Source of the DNA: Kitasatospora sp. NBC_01266
GTDB taxonomy: Bacteria > Actinomycetota > Actinomycetes > Streptomycetales > Streptomycetaceae
Assembly (NCBI RefSeq): GCF_036242395.1
Contig: NZ_CP108458.1
Location: forward strand, 1,736,001 to 1,800,000
Reading direction: 5' to 3'
Length of the DNA stretch: 64,000 nucleotides
Below, in pieces: positions 1 through 54,903 of the stretch. Position 1 is the stretch's first letter, and every line of letters starts with the position of its first letter. Position numbers and translations under genes: made by a program. Below the pieces are notes generated by a model. That model did not search any database, had not been told where the DNA came from, and saw only the letters and a list, made by a program, of their open reading frames with translations.

Positions 1-32066
<32,066 letters not shown>

Positions 32067-32073
32067 TTCGCGT

Positions 32074-32079
32074 CCCTCT
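32074..32079 (-). promoter_or_regulatory. Ribosome binding site of the giant PKS
   Basis: AGAGGG on the minus strand lies 7 nt before ATG 32066. It supports this start over the nearby GTG at 32061-32063 and confirms that a new protein begins here, 46 bp after the stop of the upstream PKS (32113-32115). No terminator-like hairpin is visible in the 46-bp gap. Confidence 0.6.
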
Positions 32080-32112
32080 TTGCGGCATTCGTCAGACGGG
32101 GGGCGGAGCAAT

Positions 32113-48294
<16,182 letters not shown>

Positions 48295-48300
48295 TGAATG

Positions 48301-48308
48301 CCACCTCT
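48301..48308 (-). promoter_or_regulatory. Ribosome binding site of the 5393-aa PKS
   Basis: The minus strand reads AGAGGTGG, a good match to the 16S 3' end, about 8 nt before the GTG at 48294. This supports a GTG start and a protein beginning with the docking-domain sequence ANEETLRDY. Confidence 0.55.
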
Positions 48309-48442
48309 TCGGTTATGGCCGGCCGCACCGGAAGTCGGCACGCCGAATTCGCATGTGAACGCGTGGAAATACGCATGGGAAGGTGAAGGGGTCTAAGGCC
48401 GCCTGCCTGCGGGTCGGCAGCCAACGCTGAATTTCGGTTCCG

Positions 48443-48478
48443 ACCCTAGGAAGCCGTGCTAGGGGCCAACAACCCCTA
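48443..48478 (-). promoter_or_regulatory. Candidate promoter with CCCCTA/TAGGGG inverted repeats upstream of the PKS operon
   Basis: Two overlapping perfect inverted repeats are present: CCCTAG (48444-48449) with CTAGGG (48459-48464), and TAGGGG (48460-48465) with CCCCTA (48473-48478). On the minus strand a possible -35 (TTGTTG, 48467-48472) and -10 (TAGGGT, 48443-48448) are 18 bp apart and overlap these repeats. The element lies about 150 bp upstream of the PKS start. It may be the binding site of a pathway activator; PAS-LuxR activators of polyene clusters bind related CTAGGG-containing palindromes. No such regulator gene is in the window. The promoter assignment is inference. Confidence 0.35.
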
Positions 48479-48633
48479 CGTCCCCTTACGGGCGGCCCTG
48501 GTCAGGCGGGGTCCAAGCGGCCCGCCGAGGGCGGATGTCACCACCGGGCGCGGCGGCCGCGGCCGCCCAGCGCAGCCCGCACGTGTCGTGCCCCAGGCCC
48601 CGGCGCCGGCCGCAGTGCACCGGCGTCCCCGGC

Positions 48634-49209
48634 TCAGGGCGCGGTGGCTTCCCAGGCCGCGTTGATCATCCGGAAGACCTCGTCCACCGTGGCCCCGGGA
48701 TCGTCCGCCCGGCAGGCCAGCGCGTAGGCGTCGATGGCGAACCGCGCGGTCGCCCGGCAGGCCGTCGCACTCCGGGACAGGTGCGGATCGGCTGCCAACG
48801 CCGTTGCCAGCGCCTGCGCGTGACGCAGGCTCATCGACTCCTCGTATTCCCGCAGGGCGGGTGATCCCTCGATCATGCGTCGGACGGGGGCACTGCCCTC
48901 CGCCGTGCAGTGCCGCACCAGGGCCTGGACCTCGCGGTGCAGCGCCGGGATGAGCGGCTCGTGCGGAGGCCGGTCGGTCACCGCCCGCGTGAGGCGCTGC
49001 TCGAAGTCCTGGTCGCGCTCGAAGACCAGGGCCTCCTTCGAGGCGAAGTGGGCGAAGACGGTGGTGACGGCCACGTCGGCCTCGGCCGCCACCTCACGGA
49101 TGCCCACGGCGTCGTACCCGCGCTCCACGAAGAGGCGCAGCGCGGTGTCAGCGATCTTCTGCCGGGTCGCGGCCTTCTTGCGTTCGCGGCGTCCGGACGG
49201 CTCGGTCAT
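48634..49209 (-). CDS. TetR/AcrR-family transcriptional regulator
   Basis: This 191-aa protein has the TetR architecture. An N-terminal helix-turn-helix at about residues 12-60 (RQKIADTALRLFVERGYDAVG...TTVFAHFASKEAL) carries the typical GY and F-HF-SKEAL signatures, and a variable helical ligand-binding domain follows. It is divergently transcribed from the quinone oxidoreductase at 49280, with 70 bp between the starts that contain a perfect 19-bp palindrome, so it most likely represses that gene and itself. Its ligand is unknown. Nothing ties it directly to the PKS except location, and its 3' end points toward the PKS promoter region. The family call is secure; the target is inferred from the divergent layout. 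Confidence 0.92.
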   Translation of the reverse strand: MTEPSGRRERKKAATRQKIADTALRLFVERGYDAVGIREVAAEADVAVTTVFAHFASKEALVFERDQDFEQRLTRAVTDRPPHEPLIPALHREVQALVRHCTAEGSAPVRRMIEGSPALREYEESMSLRHAQALATALAADPHLSRSATACRATARFAIDAYALACRADDPGATVDEVFRMINAAWEATAP

Positions 49210-49248
49210 GCCCTGACACTACCAGCTACGAATCCATAACCGTTGTGA

Positions 49249-49267
49249 AACCCTAACCGTTAGGGTT
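49249..49267. promoter_or_regulatory. TetR operator candidate: perfect 19-bp palindrome
   Basis: AACCCTAAC-C-GTTAGGGTT is a perfect 9+1+9 inverted repeat between the divergent TetR and oxidoreductase genes. An outer pair ATAACC (49236-49241) and GGTTAT (49264-49269) and a direct repeat AACCGTT (49238-49244, 49255-49261) surround it. It fills the 17-bp spacer between a possible -35 TTGTGA (49243-49248) and -10 TTATCT (49266-49271). A start site about 7 nt after that -10 would fall on the oxidoreductase ATG, and no Shine-Dalgarno sequence precedes that ATG, so a leaderless mRNA is plausible. Confidence 0.65.
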
Positions 49268-49279
49268 ATCTTCGGCCGC

Positions 49280-50173
49280 ATGAGGAAAATCAGTTTCGCC
49301 GAGTTCGGCGGTCCCGAGGTCCTGCAACTGGTGGAAGCCGAGGAGCCCCACGCGAGCCCCGGTCGGATACGCATCGCCGTACGGGCGGCGGGTGTCAACC
49401 CCGTCGACTGGAGGATCCGGGAGGGCCAGGTCCTGGGAGCCCACCCGGTCGAGCTGCCCGCCGGGGTCGGACTGGACGCCGCCGGGGTGGTGGATGAGGT
49501 CGGCGAGGGCGTCGAGGGGGTCGAGGTCGGCGACCGCGTGTTCGGCGAAGGCACCGACACGTACGCCGAGTTCGCCGTCCTGTCGGCCTGGGCCCGGATG
49601 CCCGAGGGACTGGCCTTCGAGGAGGCGGCCGGGTACCCGTCGGTGGTGGAGACCGCGCTGCGCGTCATCCGCGAGGTCGGCGTGCGGCCCGGGCAGACGC
49701 TGCTGGTCAGCGGCGCGTCCGGCGGCGTCGGGTCGGCGGTGCTGCAGATCGCCCGTGCGCGCGGCATCAGGGTGATCGGCACGGCCGGGGCTGCGAACCA
49801 GGACTACCTGCGCGGCCTGGGCGCCCTCGCCACGACCTACCACGAGGGCTGGGTCGAACGGGTGCGGCAGCTGGGCCGGGTCGACGCGGCCCTCGACCTG
49901 GCCGGCTCGGGCGTGATCCGCGAACTCGTCGAGCTGACCGGGGACCCGCGCAAGGTCGTCTCCATCGCCGACCTCGGCGCGCCAGAGCTGGGCGTCCGGT
50001 TCTCCGGCGTCGCCGGGAGCGTGCCGGACGCGCTCACCGAGGCCGTCGACCTCATCTCCCGGGACAGGCTCCACATCCCGGTCGAGAAGTCGTACCCGCT
50101 CACCGAGGCAGCGGCGGCGCACACCGACAGCCGCGCCGGCCACACCCGGGGGCGCCGGGTCCTGGTCGTCTGA
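49280..50173 (+). CDS. NADPH:quinone oxidoreductase-like protein (zinc-independent MDR family)
   Basis: This 297-aa medium-chain dehydrogenase/reductase has a GroES-like N-terminal domain (about residues 1-115, with AGVNPVDWRIREG) and a Rossmann domain with the NADPH loop SGASGGVGSAVLQIARARG at about residues 144-162. Zinc-ligand cysteines are absent, as expected for the quinone reductase/zeta-crystallin branch. It would reduce quinones or activated alkenes with NADPH in the cytosol; the real substrate is unknown. It is divergent from a TetR gene and its start lies 12 bp after a palindromic operator, a pattern usual for substrate-induced detoxification genes. It is somewhat short for the family (commonly about 305-330 aa), but the C-terminus (GRRVLVV) looks complete. 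It is not a trans-ER of the PKS by any feature I can see, though that cannot be excluded. Confidence 0.92.
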   Translation: MRKISFAEFGGPEVLQLVEAEEPHASPGRIRIAVRAAGVNPVDWRIREGQVLGAHPVELPAGVGLDAAGVVDEVGEGVEGVEVGDRVFGEGTDTYAEFAVLSAWARMPEGLAFEEAAGYPSVVETALRVIREVGVRPGQTLLVSGASGGVGSAVLQIARARGIRVIGTAGAANQDYLRGLGALATTYHEGWVERVRQLGRVDAALDLAGSGVIRELVELTGDPRKVVSIADLGAPELGVRFSGVAGSVPDALTEAVDLISRDRLHIPVEKSYPLTEAAAAHTDSRAGHTRGRRVLVV

Positions 50174-50204
50174 GCCGCGGCCCGCCCGGCCCCTGCCAGG
50201 ACTG

Positions 50205-50237
50205 GCCCAATGACCAACCCGCGACGCCCTATTGGGC
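50205..50237. terminator. Weak bidirectional terminator candidate
   Basis: GCCCAAT (50205-50211) and ATTGGGC (50231-50237) form a 7-bp stem with a 19-nt loop in the 64-bp gap between the convergent oxidoreductase and hydrolase genes. There is no T-tract, and the stem is short with a long loop, so the call rests mainly on position. Confidence 0.3.
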
Positions 50238-51137
50238 TTACGCAGGATCCAGCACCGGACCCACCCGGTGGCACTGCCGCCCGACGGCATCCAGGATGCG
50301 TTCGGCCACCAGAGTCGGCTGGTCGGTCGGCAACGCGTGGCCGGCGCCGGGCACGATCTCCACCCGGGCCGAGGGCACGAGCCTGCCGACGCGGTCGGCG
50401 ACGTCGCGCGAGTCGTGCATGGCGCTGCGCGCCCCGAGCAGAAACAGCGCGGGAACGCGCAAGCGGTGCAGCTCTCCGTCGGAGAAGACCGGGGGCACCG
50501 GGAGTGCGCGGCGGAATCCCATCGACGCGCGCATCAGGCTCATCAGTTCGCTCTCCAGGATGGCGCTGTTGCCGACCAGGCGGGCCAGCCGGGGGCGGAG
50601 CGGGCGCGGCGCTGTTGCGGCGAGCCCGCCGGCGATCAGCCAGGCGTAGAACCGGGGGCCGAAGTCGGCGAAGCCGGCGGGATCCAGCAGGGTGAGGGAG
50701 GCGGTCCGTCCGGGGCGGTGGATCTGGTGGTTGAGCGCCAGCCAGCCGCCGTAGGAGCAGCCGACGAGATGGGCGGCCGTCACCTCCATTGCGGCCAGGA
50801 GTTCGTCCAGCCAGGTAGCGCCGTCCCGGCCGTCGGCGATCAGGGCGGTCTGCACGCTCGCGCCCGGCTCGCCGATCGTGTCGACGGCGATGACCGGATG
50901 GTGCTGAGCCAGCGCGTCGATGTACCGGTGCCACATCAGCGCGTTTCCGCCCGAGCCGGGCAGCAGCACGATCGGCTCGCCGCTCTGCGGCCCGGTTCGG
51001 TAGACGCGGGTGGTCCCGAACGTGGTCGGAAGGTCGAGCGCCGTCCGCGGCCCCGGCCACAGTTCTTCCAGAGTCCGCTCGTAGGCGGCCCGGAATCGGT
51101 CTCTGGCCTGGTCGTTCCTGAACTGGCTGATTCGCAT
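50238..51137 (-). CDS. Alpha/beta-fold hydrolase
   Basis: This 299-aa protein has the alpha/beta-hydrolase catalytic set. The oxyanion region is LLPGSGGNALMW (about residues 58-69). The nucleophile Ser is in GCSYGG (GxSxG, about residue 126). A likely acid is Asp in the RSAMHDSRDV stretch (about 242-244), and His is in GAGHALP. No signal peptide is evident, so it is probably cytosolic. The substrate is unknown. It lacks the GHSMG-type nucleophile elbow typical of type II thioesterases of PKS clusters, so I do not call it one. It is divergent from a TetR regulator, and its ATG (51135-51137) lies inside the first unit of a three-unit operator array. No Shine-Dalgarno sequence is present, which suggests a leaderless transcript under tight repression. 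Confidence 0.9.
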   Translation of the reverse strand: MRISQFRNDQARDRFRAAYERTLEELWPGPRTALDLPTTFGTTRVYRTGPQSGEPIVLLPGSGGNALMWHRYIDALAQHHPVIAVDTIGEPGASVQTALIADGRDGATWLDELLAAMEVTAAHLVGCSYGGWLALNHQIHRPGRTASLTLLDPAGFADFGPRFYAWLIAGGLAATAPRPLRPRLARLVGNSAILESELMSLMRASMGFRRALPVPPVFSDGELHRLRVPALFLLGARSAMHDSRDVADRVGRLVPSARVEIVPGAGHALPTDQPTLVAERILDAVGRQCHRVGPVLDPA

Positions 51138-51196
51138 GATACAGGTGTATCACAGCATGATACGGGTGTATCACAGCATGATACGGGTGTACCACG
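51134..51196. promoter_or_regulatory. Three tandem 21-bp palindromic operators
   Basis: Three direct repeats of 21 bp (51134-51154, 51155-51175, 51176-51196) each contain TGATAC-N4-GTATCA: 51137-51152, 51158-51173 and 51179-51194. The third is degenerate (GTACCA). The 21-bp period equals two helical turns, so bound dimers would stack on one face of the DNA. The array fills nearly all of the 75-bp gap between the divergent hydrolase and TetR genes. It is the likely binding site of the TetR protein encoded at 51213. Confidence 0.8.
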
Positions 51197-51212
51197 AGAG
51201 GAAGGCAGCGTC

Positions 51213-51818
51213 ATGAACGTGCGGGTCGATCAGGAGGAACGCAGACGACAGATCGCCGAGGCGCTGCTGCGCATCGCCGACACCCAGGGTCTGCAGTCGG
51301 CCAGCATGCGGGCGGTCGCCGCCGAAGCCGGCGTCTCCCTGCGGCTGGTGCAGTACTACTTCGCGAGCAAGGAAGGGCTGCTGCTGGACGCGCTGGCCAG
51401 GCTTGGCGCCCAACTCCAGGCCCGCATGGAGAAGTGGATCAGCGCGGCGGGCTCCCCGCCCACGCCGCGCGGCACCGTGACCGCGGTCCTCTCGTGCATC
51501 CTGCCGACCGATCCGGAGAGCCGCCGGATCACCAGGACCTACGCCGCCTACTACACGCTGGTACTCAGCGATCCCGAAGTGCTGGAGAAGCACGGAACGG
51601 CCCAGCCCGACCTCCTCGAGGGCTTCCTCACCAAGCAGATCCGCGCCGCCCAGCAGGCCGGGGAGGTCGACCCCGGCAAGAACCCCGAGCTGACGGCCGC
51701 CGGAATGCTGGCCATGGTCAACGGCCTCGGCTCGAGCGTGCTCGGCGGCCAACGCACCGGCGACGCCGCGCTGGCGATCCTCACCCATCACCTGGACGAG
51801 CTGTTCCGGTCGCCCTGA
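51213..51818 (+). CDS. TetR-family transcriptional regulator
   Basis: This 201-aa regulator has a clear N-terminal TetR helix-turn-helix (about residues 8-55: RRQIAEALLRIADTQGLQSASMRAVAAEAGVS, then LVQYYFASKEGLLLDAL) and a helical C-terminal ligand domain. I chose ATG 51213 because GAGAGGAAGG lies 7-8 nt upstream and because the HTH starts at the normal distance. The frame stays open further upstream, but that part would read through the operators and the antisense of the hydrolase. It likely represses itself and the divergent hydrolase through the three 21-bp repeats. The inducer is unknown. Confidence 0.93.
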   Translation: MNVRVDQEERRRQIAEALLRIADTQGLQSASMRAVAAEAGVSLRLVQYYFASKEGLLLDALARLGAQLQARMEKWISAAGSPPTPRGTVTAVLSCILPTDPESRRITRTYAAYYTLVLSDPEVLEKHGTAQPDLLEGFLTKQIRAAQQAGEVDPGKNPELTAAGMLAMVNGLGSSVLGGQRTGDAALAILTHHLDELFRSP

Positions 51819-51932
51819 GAGACGGCGAGGTCCCGTTCCGGGTCCCGCATGACGCCGCACCCCTGAGCCACGACGCGGTGCAGCAGTAGGCTGGCAGGCC
51901 GAAGGCGATCATGGGCGAAGACGGGGTCGGCG

Positions 51933-52697
51933 ATGCAGCAGCGAGTCGCGGTGGTGTCGGGTGGCGGGACGGGAATCGGGAAGGCGATCGCGGGTGAGCT
52001 CGCCGCGGCCGGGAACCGGGTGGTCATTCTCGGCAGGCGCATCGACGTACTGGAACGGGCCCGAGCCGAGATCGACCGCACCGTGGGAGCTCCCCGTGTC
52101 ATACCGATCGCGGCCGATCTGACCGTACCGGCCCAAGTGGCCGAGGCTGCACGCGCGATCGCGGAGATCGGCCCGGTCGACGCCCTGGTCAACAACGCGG
52201 GAGCGGTGATCACCGCGCCCACCGACGGGAGCCTCGACGCACTGGCCGACGCCTGGCGCCGGGACCTGGACACCAACCTGCTGACCGCCGTCCTCCTCAC
52301 TACCGCGCTGCTCGACCACCTGCGCCGCCCAGGCGGACGGCTGGTCGTGATCAGCTCGGCCGCCGCCCAACGCGGAGGTGCCGGCCCGCACTCGGCCGGC
52401 TCTTACGCGGCTGCCAAGGCCGCGCTGCACGGCTGGGCGTTCGGGCTGGCCCGACAGCTGGGGCCGGACGGCATCACCGTCAACGTGCTGGCCCCCGGCT
52501 ACGTGTCGGACACCGAGATCTTCGGCGCGGACTGGACCCCGGAGTTCCACGCCGGCAAGATCGCCGACACCCTGGTCGGCCGGGCCGGCACCCCCGAGGA
52601 CGTCGCCACCGCCGTCGGCTACCTGACCTCCCCCGCCGCCGGCTACCTCACGGGCCAGGTGATCGGCCTCAACGGCGGCGCGGTACTGGGCCGGTAG
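51933..52697 (+). CDS. Short-chain dehydrogenase/reductase (SDR), FabG-like
   Basis: This 254-aa classical SDR has the cofactor motif SGGGTGIGKAIA (about residues 9-20), NNAG at about 88-91, and catalytic Ser (VVISSAAAQ) with YAAAK (Tyr/Lys). The C-terminal region ends in the usual GYLTGQVIGLNGGAV. The Arg pair after the second strand (LGRR) suggests NADP(H). The protein should interconvert a carbonyl and an alcohol; the substrate is unknown. It lies 114 bp after the TetR gene on the same strand. It may act as a general 3-oxoacyl reductase or a tailoring enzyme, but nothing in the sequence links it to the polyketide. Confidence 0.93.
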   Translation: MQQRVAVVSGGGTGIGKAIAGELAAAGNRVVILGRRIDVLERARAEIDRTVGAPRVIPIAADLTVPAQVAEAARAIAEIGPVDALVNNAGAVITAPTDGSLDALADAWRRDLDTNLLTAVLLTTALLDHLRRPGGRLVVISSAAAQRGGAGPHSAGSYAAAKAALHGWAFGLARQLGPDGITVNVLAPGYVSDTEIFGADWTPEFHAGKIADTLVGRAGTPEDVATAVGYLTSPAAGYLTGQVIGLNGGAVLGR

Positions 52698-52865
52698 CGG
52701 GCTGAGGGTGGAGGTCTTGGCCCGCCTTCACTCGTGTGGTTGGAGATTCCTCGTTTCCACCCGCAAACGATCCCGACCGCGCCTATCCTCACCAGCGCAG
52801 GGATCCTGACGACCTGACGGTTCGTCCTGCGATCCGGCGGACAGCGCGCCAGGAAGGGGACCACG

Positions 52866-53711
52866 ATGGCCGGTCGGAAGAACGAGCTGGACCCAACCGC
52901 GTCACCCGGCTGCCTCTTCGGCGGCATGCTCCGGATGTACCGGGAGCTGCGGCAGCTCTCCCAACCCCAACTGGCGGCGCAAGTGCCCTGCGACGACAGT
53001 CTGATCAGCAGGATCGAGAGCGGGACCCGTCCCCCGAAGGACGGGCTCGCCGCGCGCTGCGACGAGATCCTCGACACGGGAGGCGCGCTCGCGTTCCTCA
53101 TGCCGTATGTGCGGAAGCGCTTGGAGGTCACCTTCACCGAGGGCTTCCTGGAGTATCTCGAAGAGGAGGCTACGGCTACCGAGCTGAAGATCTTCCACAT
53201 CGCGTACATCCCGGGCCTGCTTCAGACCCCGGCCTGCGCCCGCGCGCTGCTGACGGCGGGTGGCGTCCAGCGCGATGATGACCTGGACACCGTCGAGCAG
53301 CGGCTGGCGGTACGGATTGACCGCCAGCAGATCATCACCTCGGACGCACCGCCGTTCGTCTTCGTCGTGATCGACGAGAGCGCGCTGCGTCGGCCGGTCG
53401 GCGGGCGCCAGGTGATGCGCGAGCTGTGCGACCACCTGCTGGCGACGGCCGCGCGACCGAATGTCGCGCTGCAGGTCGCACCGATGTCGCTCGGCGAGCG
53501 CGCGCCCCTGACCGCGCCGTTGACCCTACTCACCCTCCCTGACGGTGCAGTCGCCGCGTACACCGAGTCGCTGCGGCGCGGGTCGCTGAGCCGCGATCCG
53601 GCCGTCGTCGAGAGCTGCCAGCGCGGGTACGCTCTGCTGCAGATCGCAGCCCTCTCGCAGGATGCGTCGGCAGATCTGATCCGCAACATCAGGCAGGAGC
53701 TGTACTCATGA
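52866..53711 (+). CDS. XRE-family HTH regulator with DUF5753 domain
   Basis: This 281-aa protein has an N-terminal helix-turn-helix (about residues 18-65; LRQLSQPQLAAQ, then DSLISRIESGTRPP) and a C-terminal DUF5753 region containing IFHIAYIPGLLQTPACARALL. A strong GGAAGGGG ribosome binding site precedes ATG 52866. The stop overlaps the start of the DUF397 gene by 4 nt (ATGA), the usual arrangement for these paired streptomycete genes, which are often linked to development or act as a toxin-antitoxin-like pair. Such pairs occur in dozens of copies per genome, so this one need not relate to the PKS. Confidence 0.93.
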   Translation: MAGRKNELDPTASPGCLFGGMLRMYRELRQLSQPQLAAQVPCDDSLISRIESGTRPPKDGLAARCDEILDTGGALAFLMPYVRKRLEVTFTEGFLEYLEEEATATELKIFHIAYIPGLLQTPACARALLTAGGVQRDDDLDTVEQRLAVRIDRQQIITSDAPPFVFVVIDESALRRPVGGRQVMRELCDHLLATAARPNVALQVAPMSLGERAPLTAPLTLLTLPDGAVAAYTESLRRGSLSRDPAVVESCQRGYALLQIAALSQDASADLIRNIRQELYS

Positions 53712-53917
53712 GCGAGCTGACCACCGCGCACTGGCGGAAGTCGTCCTACAGCGGCAACGACGGAGGCGACTGCATCGAGGTGGCCGACGGCCAGTTCGAC
53801 GGGCTCACCCCCGTACGCGACTCCAAGGACCCGCACGGCCCCGCCCTCATCTTCACCGCCCACGCCTTCGCCGCATTCCTCGCAGACCTCCGAAGCGGCG
53901 GGCTCGGCGTTTCCTGA
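53708..53917 (+). CDS. DUF397 small protein
   Basis: This 69-aa protein has the DUF397 signature: WRKSSYSGNDGGDCIEVA near the N-terminus, VRDSKDPHGPALIFT in the middle, and a C-terminal helix with FAAFLADLRSG. It overlaps the upstream XRE/DUF5753 gene by 4 nt and is presumably translationally coupled to it. The partners of this family are thought to interact, with the DUF397 protein modulating the HTH protein. The exact role here is unknown. Confidence 0.93.
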   Translation: MSELTTAHWRKSSYSGNDGGDCIEVADGQFDGLTPVRDSKDPHGPALIFTAHAFAAFLADLRSGGLGVS

Positions 53918-54296
53918 CTGAGCGACAACCGGCTCGGTGGAAGGTCGGGAAGGTGGCTCAGGCCCGGTTCGTCCCGGCCCGGCTCGGTGGCCAGGTCGGC
54001 GAAGACGGCCCGGCCCAGCGCCTCGGGCATCCACAGGACCTGCCAGTGGTGCCCGGTCGGCCAGGCCGATCGGGCGGTCGGGCTGCTGAGCGGGCACGCC
54101 GATCACCGTCCTTCTCATCAAGGGAGACGGCTCGGGCACCTGGGGCCGAGCCGCCACACCAGTTCAGCGCCAGAGCCTCATTGAGTCGAGGTCAGATCTG
54201 AGGACATGTCAGCGGCCATTTGTCACCCGGCGGTACGGTGCCATCGCTCAACGTGCTCAGGCTCGCTACCGTCTCTGTCGGACTCGGAGGTGCCGC
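53918..54296. other. Intergenic region without a confident gene
   Basis: This is about 380 bp between the DUF397 gene and the fragmentary regulator. The minus strand can be read as WQVLWMPEALGRAVFADL from about 54055 to 53995, which looks protein-like, but I cannot place it in a family and the frame soon runs antisense into the DUF397 gene. It could be a decayed gene end. No tRNA-like fold or tandem repeat is apparent. Confidence 0.4.
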
Positions 54297-54506
54297 ATGG
54301 GTGAACCCACGCCAGGCAACGCGCTGTTCGTCGCCGAGCGGATCCGGCGCGGCTGGCACACCCAGGAGGCTTTCGCCGCCGCCTACCGGGACCACGCCCT
54401 GGCGATCGGCGAAGCCGCGGACATCTCGGTGCGCCAGGTACGGCGCTGGGAGTCTGACCGCCCCGGCTGGCCCTGTCGAGACGCGAGACGTGTGAGGATG
54501 ACGTGA
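54297..54506 (+). CDS. HTH regulator fragment, N-terminal part
   Basis: This 69-aa ORF resembles the first domain of a streptomycete HTH regulator family. VAERIRRGWHTQEAFAAAYR and ISVRQVRRWESDRPGWP match the helix-turn-helix with its RQVRRWES recognition segment. In the usual full-length protein this is followed by a linker and then a segment starting NRRSLLL. Here the frame stops soon after RPGWP. GTG 54503 of the next ORF, which begins exactly with NRRSLLLL, overlaps the stop by 4 nt. The simplest reading is a shortened or split remnant of one gene. It could also be translated as a small coupled protein. Confidence 0.5.
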   Translation: MGEPTPGNALFVAERIRRGWHTQEAFAAAYRDHALAIGEAADISVRQVRRWESDRPGWPCRDARRVRMT

Positions 54507-54883
54507 ACCGCCGCAGCCTCCTCCTGCTCAGCGCCGGCGCGCTCGCCAGCACGGCCCTGGCGCCCGGCGGCCGCATCACCCCGGCCCACGTCCGCAGCCT
54601 CCACGACGCCGAGCAGACCCTGTACAACGCCGACCTGCGCAACGGATCGGCCCACCTGCGCAGCCAAGCCGCCCACGCCCTGAACGCCGCGCACACCTGG
54701 CCGCAGACCAGCGCCTACTCCGAGGAGACCGGCCGTCAGCTCCACCTCGCCACCGGGCAGCTGAGCGTGGCGGCCGGATGGCTCGCTCACGACTCCGGCC
54801 TGCCGGGCAAGGCCCGATCCCTCTACACCGAGGCTCTGGCCAACGCCCGCATGGCCCTGCTCGCCCACGCCACCGACGGATGA
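54503..54883 (+). CDS. Regulator remnant, C-terminal part with hydrophobic N-terminus
   Basis: This 126-aa ORF has a GTG start overlapping the preceding stop (GTGA). It starts NRRSLLLLSAGALASTALAP, the short hydrophobic stretch found in the middle of many streptomycete HTH-TPR regulators (it resembles a signal peptide but usually is not one). Helical TPR-like sequence follows (WLAHDSGLPGKARSLYTEAL). In full-length relatives the TPR region continues for roughly 200 more residues; here it ends at HATDG. Together with the 69-aa ORF it probably represents a decayed regulator. The stop overlaps the alternative ATG start of the GNAT gene. Confidence 0.5.
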   Translation: MNRRSLLLLSAGALASTALAPGGRITPAHVRSLHDAEQTLYNADLRNGSAHLRSQAAHALNAAHTWPQTSAYSEETGRQLHLATGQLSVAAGWLAHDSGLPGKARSLYTEALANARMALLAHATDG

Positions 54884-54892
54884 CCATCACCG

Positions 54893-54897
54893 AGGAG
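54893..54897 (+). promoter_or_regulatory. Ribosome binding site deciding the GNAT start
   Basis: AGGAG lies 6 nt before GTG 54904. The alternative in-frame ATG at 54880 has no Shine-Dalgarno sequence but overlaps the previous stop (ATGA). The GTG start is preferred. Confidence 0.55.
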
Positions 54898-54903
54898 AAG
54901 AAC

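Larger units (their letters stand above)
48295..48633. other. Intergenic region between PKS operon and TetR gene
   Basis: This 339-bp gap is the 5' region of the PKS operon and the 3' flank of the TetR gene, which is transcribed toward the PKS on the same strand. It holds the PKS ribosome binding site and the inverted-repeat cluster at 48443-48478. From 48480 to 48633 I see no convincing gene, hairpin or repeat; short ORFs there have no recognisable features. Confidence 0.6.

Noticed and set aside
32067..32112. A promoter or terminator in the gap between the two PKS genes
   Set aside because: The gap is only 46 bp and shows just the ribosome binding site, so read-through from the upstream gene is more likely.
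50238..51137. Type II thioesterase of the PKS cluster
   Set aside because: The protein is an alpha/beta hydrolase, but its nucleophile motif is GCSYGG, its length is nearer 300 than 250 aa, and it is paired with its own TetR regulator.
49837..51195. A 452-codon minus-strand ORF starting with repeated HPYHAVI
   Set aside because: The start is a reading of the three operator repeats and the rest is the hydrolase gene in a wrong frame. The hydrolase frame (50238-51137) has the catalytic motifs.
50232..51818. A 528-codon plus-strand ORF that includes the second TetR protein
   Set aside because: Only the part from 51213 is TetR-like. The upstream part is antisense to the hydrolase and reads through the operator repeats.
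53222..54157. A 311-codon minus-strand ORF across the XRE and DUF397 genes
   Set aside because: It is antisense to two clear genes. Only a short part in the gap looks protein-like and I cannot assign it.
54778..54903. N-terminal extension of the GNAT protein to 54778
   Set aside because: The extension is basic low-complexity sequence overlapping the upstream ORF. A ribosome binding site points to GTG 54904.
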